Both the position numbers and the translations under genes were made by a program. 64,000 bases of DNA, taken from Psettodes erumei. Taxonomy: Eukaryota > Chordata > Actinopteri > Pleuronectiformes > Psettodidae. The first letter of the stretch is position 1. The number at the start of each line of letters is the position of its first letter. Below, piece by piece: positions 62,141 to 64,000 of the stretch. The DNA lies in contig JAFBJZ010000612.1 in the NCBI GenBank assembly GCA_016785225.1, positions 2,128,001-2,192,000 of the forward strand, given 5' to 3'. The notes under the pieces were generated by a model that was not told the origin of the DNA, did no database searches, and saw nothing but the letters and a program-made list of their open reading frames with translations.

Positions 62141-63758
62141 TCCCCAGTGGACAGCATTGTAAAATGTCATGTCTAATAATTCAAGTGTGAATGTCAAATA
62201 AAAAGCAGTTGCTGAAACCACTGGCCCTGCACTTTTGGCCACTGGTGTATTTATTGTTATATTTACTGATGTGGCAGGGGGCCGTGATGGAGACGCTGAG
62301 TGTAATGGAAACACACTGCTAGAGGCCGACGACAACAGGCGGACAAGACATTTTGGTGTGCGTGCGTGAGGCGCAGGACGGTGTGCTTTGTAACGCAAAC
62401 TAATCCGAAAAGTGTAAAAACGGAGAAGTGGGAGCGCAGCACTTTCTCCCGAGGTCAGCACTTTTATCTGGGCCTTTTTGCCCCCTTTCACCCGGCCCTC
62501 GGGGGTGGGCATCTCCTCCAGGGCTCCCCCCGGAGCAGTTTTCCGTCCTCGCTCCTCCTCTACATTCTCCGGCGCTCGGGCCGAAAACACTTACCGGTGC
62601 CATAATTGAGCCCCGGAGGGGCACTAAAGGAGATCTTCCCTCTCTGTCTCGCTCCCTCTTTCCAGGAGCCTTTAGTTGCTCCGTCTGATTTGCTTCAGCT
62701 GATACAAATGCAGCTTTATTTTTCTCTGCTGGTGCCTAATGAGTGTGGGCAATACTTTAGCACTCTATCGTGCGCTTTACTGCCCTCAGCCGCCCTGCCC
62801 CCCAGCTTTTTGTTGCCTCGGGGTAATCCTGTGCCGAGAAAAAATTCAAGTTCTGTAGAATTTGAAAAGATTTTTAGTCTCCCAGATATGTTTTTATGAA
62901 ACCTCGGTCTTCATCTTCTTATTTCTCATTCTTTGCGGAGAATTTCCGTTGGTCATGAAACAAAAACCAGTTTCTGGTTTTCAACGCGTTGCGTTTGACT
63001 TCTCCTTACTTCCACGCAGATTACGCCCTTTATTTACATGCATATGCAAAATGCCATTCATGCGTGACTGTTTCATGCAAAAATCCAACCTATTAAGGCA
63101 GTCTCGGTTTGAAAAGTACAAGCCCCGGGCTCCTGTGTGGTGAAATCTGCATCACTTCCTCTGCAACCTGGCTGTGGGATCCCGATTTCCTACTAACTTC
63201 AAATCTGTCTGAAAGTATTAAATATTTTCTCTTACATGCAGGAGCCTGTCTGGATTTTCATTTCCAGTTAATGTTCCCATAAAGAGATGCTAAAATTCAG
63301 CAAGGCCTCAGGCCTCTATAAGAGAGACCTAACAGTTTTAAGTAGAGTTGGTGACACAATAGGAGACATTTAATAGAGATGTTCAGCCTGTGAGTGAGAC
63401 CTTTACCCACCACACACCTTTTTTACCTGTGTAGAGTTAAGCTTTGATTATGCACAAATTAATTTAGCCATCCAAGCGTGAAGCGCTGATATTTCCCACC
63501 CCTCCGCATCCATCAACGGCCTACACAAGGCCGTCGTAATTCCCACAGTGTTATTAACACTCGGCGATCAAAAACTCCGCGGCCAGCAACGAATCAATCA
63601 GGCAAACTGCCTTGGCAGCAGAGAGAGAGAGAAAGGAGAGGGAAGGTGATCACGATTGATCAGGATTTATGTCGCCACTGCACTGCAGTGTCACTTCTGA
63701 GCTCATTGTGTCAGGGCTTTTATGAAATGATGGGCTGGTCACTGCAGACTGGCACACT

Positions 63759-63778
63759 GTGTGTGTGTGTGTGTGTGT
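63759..63778 (+). repeat. (GT)10 microsatellite
   Basis: Pure GT run 67-86 nt before exon 11. A second (TG)5 run is at 63821-63830. Confidence 0.93.
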
Positions 63779-63844
63779 AAGAGAGAAAGAGAGTCGTTTC
63801 TTCAAAATAGCAATAAACATTGTGTGTGTGATTTGTGTCCACAG

Positions 63845-63946
63845 CACAGTCCCTTCTTTGCGGAGCAGCTGACCGCCTTCCAGGTGTGGCTGACGATGGG
63901 TGTGGAGAACAGAAATCCTCCTGAGCAGCTGCCAATCGTACTGCAG
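63845..63946 (+). CDS. rptor: rptor exon 11: first armadillo/HEAT helices
   Basis: This exon has 102 nt and 34 codons, phase 0 on both sides. It encodes HSPFFAEQLTAFQVWLTMGV through EQLPIVLQ, about human residues 405-438. These are the first solenoid helices, in the neighbourhood where Raptor contacts TOS-motif substrates and the mTOR HEAT repeats. The residues agree with human Raptor from memory. The acceptor is gtgtccacag. The donor is cag|gtacac, where a (AC)19 tract starts at intron position +3, so the donor itself is part of the microsatellite. Confidence 0.97.
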
Positions 63947-63989
<43 letters not shown>

Positions 63990-64000
63990 CTCACCTCTCC
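63947..64000 (+). other. rptor: start of rptor intron 11, opening with (AC)19
   Basis: Only 54 nt of this intron are in the window. Immediately after GT comes an uninterrupted AC tract to 63986, followed by tctctctcacctctcc. The next exon is outside the window. Confidence 0.85.
63949..63986 (+). repeat. (AC)19 starting inside the exon 11 donor
   Basis: The repeat begins at intron position +3, so donor positions +3 to +6 are acac. Confidence 0.97.

Larger units (their letters stand above)
61724..63844 (+). other. rptor: rptor intron 10 (2.1 kb), AC tract early and GT tracts late
   Basis: The donor is gtaagtgtc. A copy of a dispersed fish repeat lies in the first 250 nt. A (CA)14 tract is at 62112-62140, and (GT)10 at 63759-63778 with a further (TG)5 at 63821-63830 lies only 14-86 nt before the acceptor (ttgtgtccacag). 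A TAAT-rich block with a 7-bp-stem hairpin is at about 63430-63610. The acceptor tract is UG-rich and not pyrimidine-rich. Confidence 0.85.

Overview
The window is a piece of a vertebrate nuclear genome, most likely a spiny-rayed teleost fish. The coding sequence is nearly identical at protein level to human Raptor. The introns are full of long (GT)n/(CA)n tracts, GCTAGC/GCTAAT-type motifs and degenerate dispersed repeats of the kind common in percomorph fishes. There is no bacterial-type gene organisation. Almost all listed open frames are chance frames, many of them translations of dinucleotide repeats.

The one gene that can be firmly identified is rptor (regulatory-associated protein of MTOR complex 1), on the + strand and spanning the whole window. 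Ten consecutive internal coding exons are present (780-882, 2201-2283, 30152-30310, 31525-31671, 37779-37954, 46781-46840, 54638-54738, 56527-56671, 61648-61723, 63845-63946). Joined, they give 1152 nt, or 384 codons, with no frame break, and every junction has GT-AG ends. They correspond to about residues 55-438 of the human protein: nearly all of the Raptor N-terminal conserved (caspase-like) domain and the start of the armadillo/HEAT solenoid. The first coding exon (about 54 residues), the rest of the solenoid and the WD40 propeller lie outside the window. Exon numbers 2-11 below follow the human gene from memory.

Layout: 1-779 is the end of an upstream intron. Exons 2 and 3 lie close together and are followed by a 27.9-kb intron (2284-30151) that makes up over 40% of the window. 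This intron holds microsatellites, two degenerate dispersed-repeat fragments, a retrotransposon-like tail, CpG-dense stretches and one unexplained exon-like open segment on the minus strand (26797-26999). Exons 4 to 11 then follow at intervals of 1.2 to 8.8 kb.

The most interesting signal concerns splicing rather than coding. A perfect (GT)56 tract ends 7 nt before exon 8, replacing its polypyrimidine tract. A (GT)23-based tract ends about 13 nt before exon 10. (CA)n tracts start at or within 10 nt of the donors of exons 11 and 6. Intron 10 carries an AC tract early and GT tracts late. These features suggest repeat-mediated or repeat-sensitive splicing of rptor, and therefore a possible length-polymorphic control of mTORC1 scaffold dosage. 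A TTAA-flanked MITE-like element (54798-55328) is also visible just after exon 8.
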